Origin: DATGPD01 sp041398565
GTDB lineage: Bacteria > Planctomycetota > UBA1135 > UBA2386
Length of the DNA: 64,000 nt
Assembly (NCBI GenBank): GCA_041398565.1
Contig: JAWKUN010000003.1
Coordinates: 496,001-560,000, forward strand
Reading direction: 5' to 3'
The notes beneath the pieces were generated by a model. It was not told the origin of the DNA and made no database searches. It worked only from the letters and a program-made list of their open reading frames with translations. Positions 34,203 through 43,848 of the stretch are shown in pieces. Made by a program: the position numbers and the translations under genes. Within the stretch, counting starts at the first letter, position 1. Each line of letters opens with the position of its first letter.

Positions 34203-35474
34203 TCAGCGCATCGACCAGACGACCCACAGCGCCCCGGCGAGCAGCATGGGGCCGAGCAGGAGGAGAGTGCGTAGCAAGAAGCGCGGGCCGCCGGCGATGC
34301 CGGCGACGCCGAGCTTGAGGGCGGTGTTGGCGACGATGGCGATGACGATGGCGATGCTGCCGGTTCGGGCGTCGAGGCGGCTCTCCTGCAGCATGCGCGC
34401 GGTGGACAGGGTGATGGCGTCGACGTCGGTGAGCCCCGACACGGCGGCGACGAGAAACACGCCGCCCATGCCGAGTTCGTCGCGGGCCCAGGCCGCCGCC
34501 AACAGCACGGCAGCGAACATCGCGGCGAACGCCACGGCCCCGCGCAGCTCGGCCGGATTGGTCGACTCGCCGAGGTCGACCGGCTCGCGCTGCAGCCAGC
34601 GCCAGGTCAGGGCCAAACTGAGGCCGAGCGTCGCGAGGAGCAGGAGGAAGGGTTGCCACAGGTGCGCCAGCGCCTGTGGCGCGGTCACCGCCAGCACCGA
34701 CGCCACGCGAGGCAGCAAGACGGCGCTGGCGATGCCGACGACCAGCGCCGGTGCACCTGGCGACGACGTTCTCGCCTGCCGGGAGGCGCTCGCGGTCGTC
34801 GCCGTGCTCGACACGAGGCCCCCCAGCACGCCGCTCACCACCATTCCCGCCCGCGCGCCGAGCAGCTTGCGCAGCACGTACGCCCCGAGATTGATGCCGA
34901 CGACCAGGACCACCATCAGCCAGATGTGGCGGGGATTGAGCACCGCGTACGGTCCGTAGGCCTGATCGGGAAGGACCGGCAGGACGACGAGCGAGATCAA
35001 CGCGAAGCGGACCATGGCGCCGAAGTCCTTGTCGCTGAGCCCCTGTGCCAAGGCGTGCAGGCGGATCTTGGCCTGCAGCAGCACCATGACGCAGCCGCCG
35101 AGAGCGACGGCGACCTCGCGCGGACCGTGCACGACGAGAGCTCCGACGCAGACCATGAGCAGCAACGCGATCTCGGTGGCCAAGCCGGTGGCGTCCTCGC
35201 CATCAAGCGTCCGTGCGGTCACGCTGCGCGCCACCACCAGGACGGCCACGCCGAGGATTGTCACCACCAAGAGCCAGACTCCGAAGGCTTCGGTGAGCTG
35301 TGCTGCCACTGCTCCGAGCAGCGTCGCCAACCCGAAGCTGCGCACGCCGGCCACGGCCGACTGCGCACGCTGGCGTTGCAGCCCGACGAGCAGGCCGAGG
35401 CCGAGGGCGATGCCGAGCGACACGAACGCGTGCCGCAGGTCGTTCGGTGATGTCTGCGGGAGCTGCACGACCAT
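34203..35474 (-). CDS. MgtC/DUF4010 membrane protein
   Basis: A 423-residue polytopic membrane protein with about 12 helices. The N-terminal third matches MgtC/SapB: LGIALGLGLLVGLQRQR and VRSFGLATLLGAVAA. The rest matches DUF4010, with VSGVLGGLVSSTATTASASR and VSGLTDVDAITLSTARM. The proteins are thought to be involved in magnesium or small-solute handling, but direct function is unproven. The start at ATG is supported by the amphipathic leader before the first helix. The gene is 68 bases from the M1 peptidase on the same strand. Confidence 0.88.
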   Translation of the reverse strand: MVVQLPQTSPNDLRHAFVSLGIALGLGLLVGLQRQRAQSAVAGVRSFGLATLLGAVAAQLTEAFGVWLLVVTILGVAVLVVARSVTARTLDGEDATGLATEIALLLMVCVGALVVHGPREVAVALGGCVMVLLQAKIRLHALAQGLSDKDFGAMVRFALISLVVLPVLPDQAYGPYAVLNPRHIWLMVVLVVGINLGAYVLRKLLGARAGMVVSGVLGGLVSSTATTASASRQARTSSPGAPALVVGIASAVLLPRVASVLAVTAPQALAHLWQPFLLLLATLGLSLALTWRWLQREPVDLGESTNPAELRGAVAFAAMFAAVLLAAAWARDELGMGGVFLVAAVSGLTDVDAITLSTARMLQESRLDARTGSIAIVIAIVANTALKLGVAGIAGGPRFLLRTLLLLGPMLLAGALWVVWSMR

Positions 35475-35541
35475 CGCGCGGGGACTGATCGGGCCCAGAG
35501 TAGGACTCGACGAGGGCCCGTGGAGTTGCACTTTCCCGGGG

Positions 35542-37953
35542 TCAGCGCGGCGCCGTGCGGAAGTGCAGCGCGACCGGTTGGCAGTCGATCCCGCGACGGT
35601 CCTCGAAGTTCTCGCCGACCGGCAGGGCGTAGGCTGTGGCCGGCTCCAGCGGCATGCGGATGCGGAATTCGATCGTGTGGTCGTCGAGCCACTCGCCGAA
35701 TTCGATGGGTGGGTAGGTGCGGCCGAGGTCGGCCTGCGCGCGCACGTCCCGCGTCTTGAAGCCGGAACTCGCGCGCATCGGCACCGAGAATTCGATGCGA
35801 ATCGCGGCCAGATCACGGGACACGGCTTCGGCGCCGATCTCCGGATGCGTCGCGACGACACGCGGGGGGACGAGCCCGTCGGCGGAGGCGGTCTCGAAGC
35901 GGAGGCTGACCGGCGGCAGCGGCACACCGTGCTCGTCCTCGAGACAGGAAGGCAGCACCAGCTCGTACTCCGTGGCCGGGTGCGTGCCGTCGACCTGCAA
36001 CTCCAACACGCGGGAGTCGTCGCCGAGCCGGGCATCGCGCACGGCGAGAAGGCCGAGTCCTCGGCTGCGCGCTGCTGCGCGGTTGGCGTCCTGCAACTCG
36101 CGAGCAGCGTCGTTCGGCAGTGGTGCCAGGCGCCGGTCGAACCGCAACCGGGCGACGAAGGGACCGAGCACCACGTCGCGCGCGCTGGCCGCCGGCTCGC
36201 TTTGCACCAACTTGGCGCCGCCGCCGCGCCAAGGGGTGCACTCTGCCAACATCAGGCAGTCCGCGGGGTCGATGCCGATCCACTCGGGTGCCACCGGAAC
36301 CGACAGGGCGAACCGCTGGCCGTCGTCGAGTGTGACGTGTGCCCGCTGGCGCAGGCCGGGTGCTCGTAGATCGAGGTCGACGCCGTGCGGCGGGAGCTCG
36401 ACGATCCCCGCCGGACATGGCCGTCCCTGCAGCCGCCCCTGCAACGTGTGCTGCACGCGGTCGAAGGTGATCTCGGTGACCACCAGGTGGGCGTGTCCCG
36501 CGTGCTCCAGCCAGGGCAGCTCGAGTCCGTTTGCCTCTGCCGCGAGCGCGGCCTGCAGCGAGGCGAGGGTCCCCCGACCGCCGTCCGCACGCTCGTCGAT
36601 GCCGGTCGTCCCCGACTCCGCCCCGGCGGCGTTGCGGGCGTAGGCTGCCAGTGCCCGGATCATCGCGTCGGTGCCGAGCTGTGCTTCGGCACGGCGGAGC
36701 ACCAACGGCCCCTTGGCGTAGGCGAGCGCGCGGTAGCCAGGCGTGCTGAACTCGACGTCGGCGAGGGCGGCGTCGCTGCCGTGTTCGTGCACCGAGCGCA
36801 GCCAGTCGGTGCGCGCGGCCTGCGCCAGCGCGCGCGCCTGCTCGACGCCTTCGGCGTGGGCCATGAAGCGCCACGCGCTGTATTCGGCCAAGCTCTCGGT
36901 GAGGAAGCGCTCGCCGCGGCCCTGCCCGGGGACCGCCTGGCCCCACCAGAGGTGGGCGATCTCGTGCGCGAGTTTGGCGACGGGCACCTTGCGTCCACCC
37001 AGAGCACCGCGCTCGAAGGCGATCACGCCCTGCTGCGCCCAGTTGTAGCTGGCGCCGCGGCCGCGGAACTCGACGATGCCGAGGCTGCTGCCGGCGGCCG
37101 GGCCGAACCAGGTGCGGAAGGTGTCGAGCACGCGGATCGAGGTCTCGGCGAAGGGTTCCGCCAGCGCTTCGTTGTCGGCGGACAGCAGGGTCACCACGCG
37201 CGCTCCCTCGCGCACGATCTCACGCCGGTGGCCGCGGGTCGCCAGGACGGCCAGGGTGCCCGGCCGTTCCAGCTCGAAGTCCCACGTCCTGGTGTCGCCG
37301 TCCCTCGCGCAGCCGTGCGGTGTGCCTGGCACGAAGACCTCGAGGTCGGCCGCGGCGCGCACCCTGACGCGTGCCGTCGAGGCGCAAGCCGCGGGAGAGT
37401 CCACGGCCAGCGGCACCTGCGGGTAGAAGATCGTCTGCTCGCTCATGCGCAGCTCGTCGTCCGCGACCAGCAAGATGCCGCGCCAGTCGGTGTCGCCGGT
37501 GCCGTCTCGACCGCGCCCGGAGTAGGTGAGTTCGAGGGTGACGCGGCCCGATGGGGGAACCTGCGGCAGGTCGACGAACAGCGGGCGTCCCTCGCGGTGG
37601 TGGCGAGCGCGCAAAGACGCGGCGGTGGTCCAGTGCCGTGCTTGTCCGTCGACGCGCGCCGCGTCGACTCCGAGGTCTCGGTTGAGCATGAGGGCGACGC
37701 GTGGCGTCGACACGCCGGACAAGCGCAGCTTGGCCCGGCCGCTCAGTGATGGTGGGCGACTGCAGTCGAGGTCGAGGTCGAGATGCTCCACCCTCGGCCA
37801 GTCCTCGACCGCAGTGCCGCGCCGCCACAAGCGCCCGACGAGGACGGTGCCGAGGCTGCTCAGTCCGAAGGTCAGGGCGGCCAGCCCCAGGCTCAACCGG
37901 CGGCGCGCCGGTCGGCGACGCCTCGTGCCCGCGCTGCTGTCGAGAGGTCGCAT
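35542..37953 (-). CDS. Membrane-anchored M1-family metallopeptidase
   Basis: An 803-residue protein. An Arg-rich N-terminus is followed by a single helix (about 20-40: LSLGLAALTFGLSSLGTVLV). The M1 beta-domain is at about 55-260. The gluzincin site is HEIAHLWWGQ, with the third zinc ligand in FLTESLAEY exactly 18 residues later (HEXXHX18E). The C-terminal 250 residues include a Big-like/SbsA-like segment (RVVATHPEIGAEAVSRDLAAIR in parts). The exopeptidase GAMEN motif is not obvious, since the corresponding region reads GRGASYNWAQQG. Specificity may therefore differ from aminopeptidases. It is divergent from another M1 gene. Confidence 0.87.
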   Translation of the reverse strand: MRPLDSSAGTRRRRPARRRLSLGLAALTFGLSSLGTVLVGRLWRRGTAVEDWPRVEHLDLDLDCSRPPSLSGRAKLRLSGVSTPRVALMLNRDLGVDAARVDGQARHWTTAASLRARHHREGRPLFVDLPQVPPSGRVTLELTYSGRGRDGTGDTDWRGILLVADDELRMSEQTIFYPQVPLAVDSPAACASTARVRVRAAADLEVFVPGTPHGCARDGDTRTWDFELERPGTLAVLATRGHRREIVREGARVVTLLSADNEALAEPFAETSIRVLDTFRTWFGPAAGSSLGIVEFRGRGASYNWAQQGVIAFERGALGGRKVPVAKLAHEIAHLWWGQAVPGQGRGERFLTESLAEYSAWRFMAHAEGVEQARALAQAARTDWLRSVHEHGSDAALADVEFSTPGYRALAYAKGPLVLRRAEAQLGTDAMIRALAAYARNAAGAESGTTGIDERADGGRGTLASLQAALAAEANGLELPWLEHAGHAHLVVTEITFDRVQHTLQGRLQGRPCPAGIVELPPHGVDLDLRAPGLRQRAHVTLDDGQRFALSVPVAPEWIGIDPADCLMLAECTPWRGGGAKLVQSEPAASARDVVLGPFVARLRFDRRLAPLPNDAARELQDANRAAARSRGLGLLAVRDARLGDDSRVLELQVDGTHPATEYELVLPSCLEDEHGVPLPPVSLRFETASADGLVPPRVVATHPEIGAEAVSRDLAAIRIEFSVPMRASSGFKTRDVRAQADLGRTYPPIEFGEWLDDHTIEFRIRMPLEPATAYALPVGENFEDRRGIDCQPVALHFRTAPR

Positions 37954-38142
37954 TCCGGTATTCAAGCAGTCGGCCGTCCCTTGACCAGCCGCGTGGCCGC
38001 TGCGAGCGCAAGCGCGAAGAGTGCGAAACGTCGATCGCGTCGATGCTGCCGCGCTGCGCCGTAGGGGGCCTGCTTCGCGGTTGTGCGGGCGAGTACGATT
38101 GGGAAGCCTTCGGGCCTGCCCCTCTCTTCGTTCCGTATCCAC

Positions 38143-40107
38143 ATGTCGCTCCGCTCCTTGTCGCTCGCCACCGCGTGTGCGAGCGCTCTCGTTGCCCAGG
38201 ACGTCACCGACGCCCAGCACTACAAGCTGGAGATCGACCTCGATTTCGCCAGCCATACGATCTCCGGCGTCAGTACGGCGACTTTCGCCAGCACTGTCGC
38301 CAACCTGGCGGCGATCGATCTCGACCTGGCGTCGTCGCTCACCGTGAGCAGCGTGCAGATGAACGCCAGCAACGTGCCGTTCACGCGCAGCGGCGACGCC
38401 CTGACCATCACGCTGGACCGCGCCTACCAGCCCAACGAGCAGTTCACCGTGGTGATCGCCTACAGCGGGGCGCCGGCCGGCGGCGGCTTCGGCGGCTTCC
38501 AGTGGGTGACGCACGGCTCGCCGGCCGCCGAGATGGCGTGGACCCTGTCGGAACCCTGGTACGCCTACACATGGTGGCCGGTGAAGGAGACGCTGACCGA
38601 CAAGTCGACCTGCGAGATGTGGATCACCCATCCCGATACCATGGCGGCAGCGAGCAACGGCCGGCGGCAGGGCATCGACACGCTGGCCGGCAACCGGCTG
38701 CGCACGCGCTGGCAGGTGACCTATCCGATCATCCCCTACCTGATCTCGCTGGCCGTCACCAACTACCAGACGCGCACCGACACCTACACGGGCTTCGGTG
38801 CCAACATGCCGGTCGAGTTCTTCGTCTTCCCGGAGAGCTTCGCGTCCTGGCAGACCGGGCTCAATCGCGTCGTGCCCATGCTCGACGCGTTCTCCGGCGT
38901 CTACGGCCAGTATCCGTTCGTGCAGGAGAAGTACGGCATCGCGCAGTTCACCTGGGGGGGTGGCATGGAGCACCAGACCATCACCAGCCAGTCGAGTGCG
39001 AGCGAGTACCTCACCGCGCACGAACTGTCGCACCACTGGTGGGGTGACAACGTCACCTGTGCGACCTGGCACGACATCTGGCTGAACGAGGGATTCGCCA
39101 CCTTCTCCGAGGCGGTGTGGGCCGAGAACCGTGCCGGCGGCAGCCTCGCCTCCTACCACACCAGGATCCGCCAGACGCGGCCGTCGCAGACGTCGGGCAC
39201 GGTCTACGTGTACGACGCGGGCAACATCAACAACGTGTTCAGCTCGAACTACGTCTACAACAAGGGCTCGTGGGTGCTGCACCAGCTGCGCCACGTGCTC
39301 GGCGACTCGGTGTTCTTCCAGGCGCTGCTCGACTACCGCGCCGCCTACAGCGGGCGCAGCGCGACGACGGCGGACTTCCGCGCGTCGTGCGAGCAGACCT
39401 CGGGACGCGACCTGGGCTGGTTCTTCGACGAGTGGGTCATGAACGGCGGGTCGCCGACCTACCGGCACGCGGGCCGCTTCGTCAACCGCAGTGGTCGGGA
39501 CTTCCTCTACCTCCAGATCACGCAGACACAGACGGCTCCCAACGTCACGACCATGCCGCTCGACGTCGTGGTGCAGACCACGACCGGCCCGGTGACGGCG
39601 GTGGTGTGGGACGACCAGCGCAACGACGAGTTCGCGATCGCCCTGCCGGCGCCGGGGTCCAGCTACGCGCTGGACCCCGACCAGTGGGTGCTGCGCTCGC
39701 TGACGGCCGGCACCTACGCGGTGCCGTTCTTCGCCGCCGACGCCGAGTCGATCGACGTCGTCGCTGGCGGCGCCAGCGGGCTGCACCTCGATCTGGGAGC
39801 TGCTCAGGCCAACCGACCCTACCTCGTGGTCACCGGTCTGAGCGGGACGACGCCGGGCACCAACGTGTTCGGCTTGCAGGTGCCGGTCAACTTCGACCTG
39901 ATGACCAACGCCGCGCTGGGGTTGGTCAACACCACCCTGTTCCAGAGCTTCTTCGGCAACCTCGATACGCAGGGCATGGGCGACGCGTCGTTCGTCCTCC
40001 CCGCCGGTCTGGGGGCGTCGCTGCGCGGTGCCGACCTGGCCTTCGCCGCCGTGCTCGTCGACCGCTTCGACTTCGCTTCGCGAGCCCTCACCGTCGCGCT
40101 CCGCTGA
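38143..40107 (+). CDS. Secreted M1-family metallopeptidase
   Basis: A 654-residue protein with a short signal peptide (to ASALVAQ). The M1 N-terminal beta-domain (about 20-230) is followed by GGGMEHQT near 275-280, the exopeptidase-type motif, and HELSHHWWGD with His293, Glu294 and His297. The third ligand, Glu316, is in WLNEGFATFSE, giving HEXXHX18E. After about residue 450 a beta domain follows, and the last 130 residues (LHLDLGAAQANRPYLVV, then FGLQVPVNFDLMTNAAL, then FASRALTVAL) are a tail seen in planctomycete exported proteins. It probably degrades extracellular peptides. Confidence 0.9.
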   Translation: MSLRSLSLATACASALVAQDVTDAQHYKLEIDLDFASHTISGVSTATFASTVANLAAIDLDLASSLTVSSVQMNASNVPFTRSGDALTITLDRAYQPNEQFTVVIAYSGAPAGGGFGGFQWVTHGSPAAEMAWTLSEPWYAYTWWPVKETLTDKSTCEMWITHPDTMAAASNGRRQGIDTLAGNRLRTRWQVTYPIIPYLISLAVTNYQTRTDTYTGFGANMPVEFFVFPESFASWQTGLNRVVPMLDAFSGVYGQYPFVQEKYGIAQFTWGGGMEHQTITSQSSASEYLTAHELSHHWWGDNVTCATWHDIWLNEGFATFSEAVWAENRAGGSLASYHTRIRQTRPSQTSGTVYVYDAGNINNVFSSNYVYNKGSWVLHQLRHVLGDSVFFQALLDYRAAYSGRSATTADFRASCEQTSGRDLGWFFDEWVMNGGSPTYRHAGRFVNRSGRDFLYLQITQTQTAPNVTTMPLDVVVQTTTGPVTAVVWDDQRNDEFAIALPAPGSSYALDPDQWVLRSLTAGTYAVPFFAADAESIDVVAGGASGLHLDLGAAQANRPYLVVTGLSGTTPGTNVFGLQVPVNFDLMTNAALGLVNTTLFQSFFGNLDTQGMGDASFVLPAGLGASLRGADLAFAAVLVDRFDFASRALTVALR

Positions 40108-40138
40108 CCGTTACGCCCGCGTAGCGATCCGCGACGGT

Positions 40139-40153
40139 TGGTGTCTGACTCCA
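40139..40153. repeat. TGGAG/CTCCA palindrome, degenerate copy
   Basis: TGGTGTCTGACTCCA differs from the palindrome at 49516 by one base. It lies in the 105-base gap after the M1 gene. A GTG start for the next gene would fall on it, which is one reason to prefer the later ATG. Confidence 0.45.
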
Positions 40154-40212
40154 CTTGGTGGTCTCGATTCGAGTCGGGCCCCCGGGATTGCCGATGGGGT
40201 CTGCAGGTCGAG

Positions 40213-43200
40213 ATGAGCGAATCGCAAGCCGAGGTATCGGGCCCGGGCACGCCCTACGTGCTCTTGCACATCAGTCCGCGCGGCGCCGCGCCCGGCAGCT
40301 GCTTCGCGGGCTACTGGGTGACGGCCTGGCACTCCAGGGTGCCGGTCTACCAGATCGACCGGCACGAGGCGTGCGATCCGGTGGTGCGCACCCTGGCCGC
40401 CGACGTCGGCCGAGACGCGTCGGCGGCCGAGCGTTGGCTGCGCGGCTGCGCCGTCTTCGTCACCACCGAGCTGCAGCACTTGCCGTGCGCCGCGGCGCTG
40501 GGGACCAGGACCGTCTACATCGCCGATGGCCTCACCGATGGTCCCGAGGCGCGGGCCGCGCTGGCGGGCTTCGACCCCGCGCATCTGCGCGTCGTGCGCT
40601 CGACGACTCCGTTCCGTCGCGACCTCGCACTCGACGATCTGCACGACGCCGTCGAGTCGCTGGCGCCCGGCACCCTGGAGCGCGGGCTCAGCGAATCGTC
40701 GAAGTGTCGCGAACGCCTGTCCCCGCACCTGCAGGGACGCATCGCCGACCTGGGACACGGCGGCAGCAAGATCGTGCCGCACGCGGTCGGTGTCGACTTC
40801 TTCAAGTGCGACGCGTGGGACGTCATCGCCGATGTGCGCGACCTGTCCGCGTTCGCCGACGGCAGCTTCGACACGGTGTACTCGTCGCACTGCCTGGAGG
40901 ACCTGTGGCACCCCGAACAGGCGCTACGCGAGTGGCTGCGGATCCTGCGCCCCAATGGCCGGCTGGTGCTCTACCTGCCGCTCCGAGACTTCTACCCCAA
41001 CGTCGGAACACCCGGGGCCAACCCGGGCCACAAGGACGACTACGTGCCGGAGGACGTCACGGCGATGCTGGCCCGCATCGCGGGCGTCGAGGTCCTCGTC
41101 GCCGAACGTCGGGAGGCGGAGAACTCGTTCGAGGTGGTCGCGACCAAGGCGATCGCGGCGGCGCCGCCCGTCCACCTGCAGCCTGCGCCGGAGATCTCGG
41201 TCCTGCTCGTCGCCGAACGCAGCCATGCCGCAGCCGACGTCGTCGCCGATCTGCTCGCCACGGCCGCCGTCGTGCGCAGCCAGCTCGGTGACGAGCCGCA
41301 CGAGGTGCTCGTGCTCCTGCGCGAGCACCTCCACGGCGACGACCGCGCCGCCGTGTACGACCTCGCCGCCCGCTGGCCGGAATGCCGGGTGATCCTCGAT
41401 CTGCTGCCGCTCGCCTGGCCAGCCCGGGTGCGCCGGTTGGCGAGCGAGGCGCGCGGACGCTACCTGCTCGCCTTACAGCCAGGCGCCGTTCCGCTGCCGG
41501 GCGCGTTGCCGGCGCTCCTGGCGCGCGCGCGCCGCGACGACGCCGACCTGGTGCGGCCGTCGCTGTGCTCGTTCGACGGCCACCCGCGTGCGCACGACGC
41601 CGAGCCCGGAGCCTGCGTGCTCTTGCGTCGCGCGTGCCTCGACGGCGACGTGGCGGCAGCCACGCCCTACCTCACCGCGGAGTGGTGGAACGCCCTCGCC
41701 GAGGACCTCGATGCCCTGGGGCGTCGCGTGTGCGACGTCGACGAGGCGGTGGTGATGGCGCCGGGCCGCGGTGGGCGACATCCGGGCGCCGGAGGGGTCG
41801 TGCGTCACGAGTTCGACCGCGGCCTGCGCGCCCGCGGCGTGCCGGGCACCGCGATGCTGCGCCAGCCCGAGATGCGCGAGGAGGTGTTGCTGTGCATCCT
41901 CAAGACGCTCGGCGACTGCGTGCTGGCGCTGCCGGTCGTCGACGAACTGGCGGCGCGCCACCCCGAGATGAGGCTTACGGTGGTGACCGAGGAACCGTAC
42001 GCCTGGATCTTCGCGTCGCACCCGGCGGTGCGTGAGGTGCTCGCCGTGCCGGTGTGTGACGTGCAGCCCTACACTCTGCACGAAGAGGCGTGCCTGCAGG
42101 GGATCCTGTCCGAGCGCGCCTTCGACCGAGTCGTCATCCTGTCCGATCGGCTCGACAACGCCACGTACCATCACAGCGGCACCGACCTGCGCAGCTTCTA
42201 CGCTTGGCAGGCCGGCGTGCCCCAGGCGGGGTCGCGCCAGCCGTGCCTCCACCTGAGCGAGGCAGCGCGCGCGCGTGCGGCTTGCGCTCTGCACGACCGC
42301 GGCGTGCGCGGCCCGTACGCCGTGCTGCACACGCAGCCCGGCTGGCTGGAGAAGCGCCCGCCGCAGTCGATCTTCGCGGCGCTGGCGACGCGCTTGCTGG
42401 CTCGCGGCCTGACGCCGGTGCTGGTCGGTGGTCCGGGCGAGAGCCTCGCCGTCGATGGCGTCGTCGGCCTGGCTGGAAGCCTGAGCCAAGAAGAGAGCGC
42501 GGCCGTGATCGCGGCGGCGCGCGTGTTCTGCGGCGGAGACTCGGGGCCCTTGCACATCGCCAGCGCGTTCGACGTGCCGACACTGGCCCTCTACGCCGGA
42601 TCCGGGATTCGCGTGGCGCCGCCGACAGCGACCCACGCCGTGGCGATCCAGGCGTCCGGAACGTGCGCCGTGGCGTGCGGGGTGTCGCCGTGCCACGAGG
42701 CGCGCCCCTGCCGCGAGACCCTCGCTGTGGATCACGTGTTGCCGCGGCTCGACGAGCTGCTCGACCGAGTGGCGTCGTCGCCGCCGGAACATGCGGCGGT
42801 ACGCGAGTGGTTGGGAGGTCGGCCCGCCGCCTACCGCGCTGGGCCCGAGGGCGCGGTGCTGTTGCATCTGCCTGCAGGCGACGATCCGTGCCAGTCGGCG
42901 TGCGCCGGGCGCGGGTCGGCGTTCGCGCCTGCCGACGTGCCGGCGCCTTCGCTGCCGGCGCGCCCGGCTGGCGCGCGCTCGACGCCGGCGCCCGTGATCG
43001 CCACCTCGGGCCCGACCCGGGCCACCGTCGAGGCGCTCGCCGCGGCGGCCGCGACTGCGACGTCCGACCAGGCTCGCGACGCCGCCGTGTGCGCGCTCGA
43101 CCGCGAACTGGGGCGGGTCCTCGATGTCCTGCCCGACAGTGACGCTTTGATCGCCTTGCGCGCGTGCGTGCATCGAGCCAGCCGCACCGGCCGCTGGCAG

Positions 43201-43848
43201 CAAGCGGTGCGCTACGTCGGCGTCCTGGTGGCGCGCGCGGGACGTCTGGTGCACGGCGTCGGCGGCCGTCGCCGGCCGGCGTACCGCCCCTGGACCGAGC
43301 AGTACCTGCGGGCATTCCTGACGCCGCTGGCCTCGGCCGGCGGCTTCCTGGCCCTGCTCGAGCAGGCGGCCGCGATCTTCGCCGAGGCGATGGGTCAGCC
43401 GCTCGCCCCGGATCTGGTGGTGGCGCTGATGGCGGCCGCGCCCGGCGACGTGGTTGCCGGTGAAGTGCCGCAGTTGCGGGCGGCGCTGGCGGCTTCGACC
43501 CTCGACGACGACCACCGCGCGAGGGCGCTGGCGGCGATCGGTGCGCTCGACGAGGCCGAAGCGGTGGTCGACCGGATGCTGCTCGCGGCGGCCGAGGAAG
43601 AGCGCCACGGCCTGCTGCTGCGGCGCGCGCTCCTGCGCACGCGAGCGGGGCACGCCGACGCGGCCCTCGAGGACGTGCGCGCGCTGCAGGCGGTTCTGCC
43701 GGACGACGCCGGCGACCTCGGCGAAGTGTTGGGCCGCCTGCAGGCCTGGCTCGGGCGCCAGCAGCGCGCGGTGCTGACGCCGTTGCCCGGTCGGCCGACG
43801 GGGCCGGCGGCTCCGGTCTCGAAGCCGGGGTGTGGCATCCCATGCTGA
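40213..43848 (+). CDS. Multi-domain methyltransferase / glycosyltransferase fusion
   Basis: A 1211-residue cytoplasmic protein. Residues 12-150 form a Rossmann-like domain (TVYIADGLTDG). Residues about 180-310 are a class I SAM methyltransferase: HAVGVDFFKCDAW, FADGSFDTVYSSHCLEDL, WLRILRPNGRLVLYLPL. Residues about 327-540 look like a GT-A family 2-type domain (EISVLLVAER; GRYLLALQPGAVPLPGALP; CVLLRR). Residues about 554-850 are a GT9 heptosyltransferase-like domain: LLCILKTLGDCVLALPVV, YAVLHTQPGWLEKRPP, FCGGDSGPLHIASAFDVP. The C-terminal 300 residues are helical and TPR-like. It likely builds and methylates a surface glycan. The next ATG lies 7 bases inside its end. Confidence 0.82.
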   Translation: MSESQAEVSGPGTPYVLLHISPRGAAPGSCFAGYWVTAWHSRVPVYQIDRHEACDPVVRTLAADVGRDASAAERWLRGCAVFVTTELQHLPCAAALGTRTVYIADGLTDGPEARAALAGFDPAHLRVVRSTTPFRRDLALDDLHDAVESLAPGTLERGLSESSKCRERLSPHLQGRIADLGHGGSKIVPHAVGVDFFKCDAWDVIADVRDLSAFADGSFDTVYSSHCLEDLWHPEQALREWLRILRPNGRLVLYLPLRDFYPNVGTPGANPGHKDDYVPEDVTAMLARIAGVEVLVAERREAENSFEVVATKAIAAAPPVHLQPAPEISVLLVAERSHAAADVVADLLATAAVVRSQLGDEPHEVLVLLREHLHGDDRAAVYDLAARWPECRVILDLLPLAWPARVRRLASEARGRYLLALQPGAVPLPGALPALLARARRDDADLVRPSLCSFDGHPRAHDAEPGACVLLRRACLDGDVAAATPYLTAEWWNALAEDLDALGRRVCDVDEAVVMAPGRGGRHPGAGGVVRHEFDRGLRARGVPGTAMLRQPEMREEVLLCILKTLGDCVLALPVVDELAARHPEMRLTVVTEEPYAWIFASHPAVREVLAVPVCDVQPYTLHEEACLQGILSERAFDRVVILSDRLDNATYHHSGTDLRSFYAWQAGVPQAGSRQPCLHLSEAARARAACALHDRGVRGPYAVLHTQPGWLEKRPPQSIFAALATRLLARGLTPVLVGGPGESLAVDGVVGLAGSLSQEESAAVIAAARVFCGGDSGPLHIASAFDVPTLALYAGSGIRVAPPTATHAVAIQASGTCAVACGVSPCHEARPCRETLAVDHVLPRLDELLDRVASSPPEHAAVREWLGGRPAAYRAGPEGAVLLHLPAGDDPCQSACAGRGSAFAPADVPAPSLPARPAGARSTPAPVIATSGPTRATVEALAAAAATATSDQARDAAVCALDRELGRVLDVLPDSDALIALRACVHRASRTGRWQQAVRYVGVLVARAGRLVHGVGGRRRPAYRPWTEQYLRAFLTPLASAGGFLALLEQAAAIFAEAMGQPLAPDLVVALMAAAPGDVVAGEVPQLRAALAASTLDDDHRARALAAIGALDEAEAVVDRMLLAAAEEERHGLLLRRALLRTRAGHADAALEDVRALQAVLPDDAGDLGEVLGRLQAWLGRQQRAVLTPLPGRPTGPAAPVSKPGCGIPC

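Noticed and set aside
35542..39786. 1414-residue minus-strand frame
   Set aside because: Its upstream part is antisense to the secreted M1 gene and has shadow composition; only the M1 part from 37953 is real.
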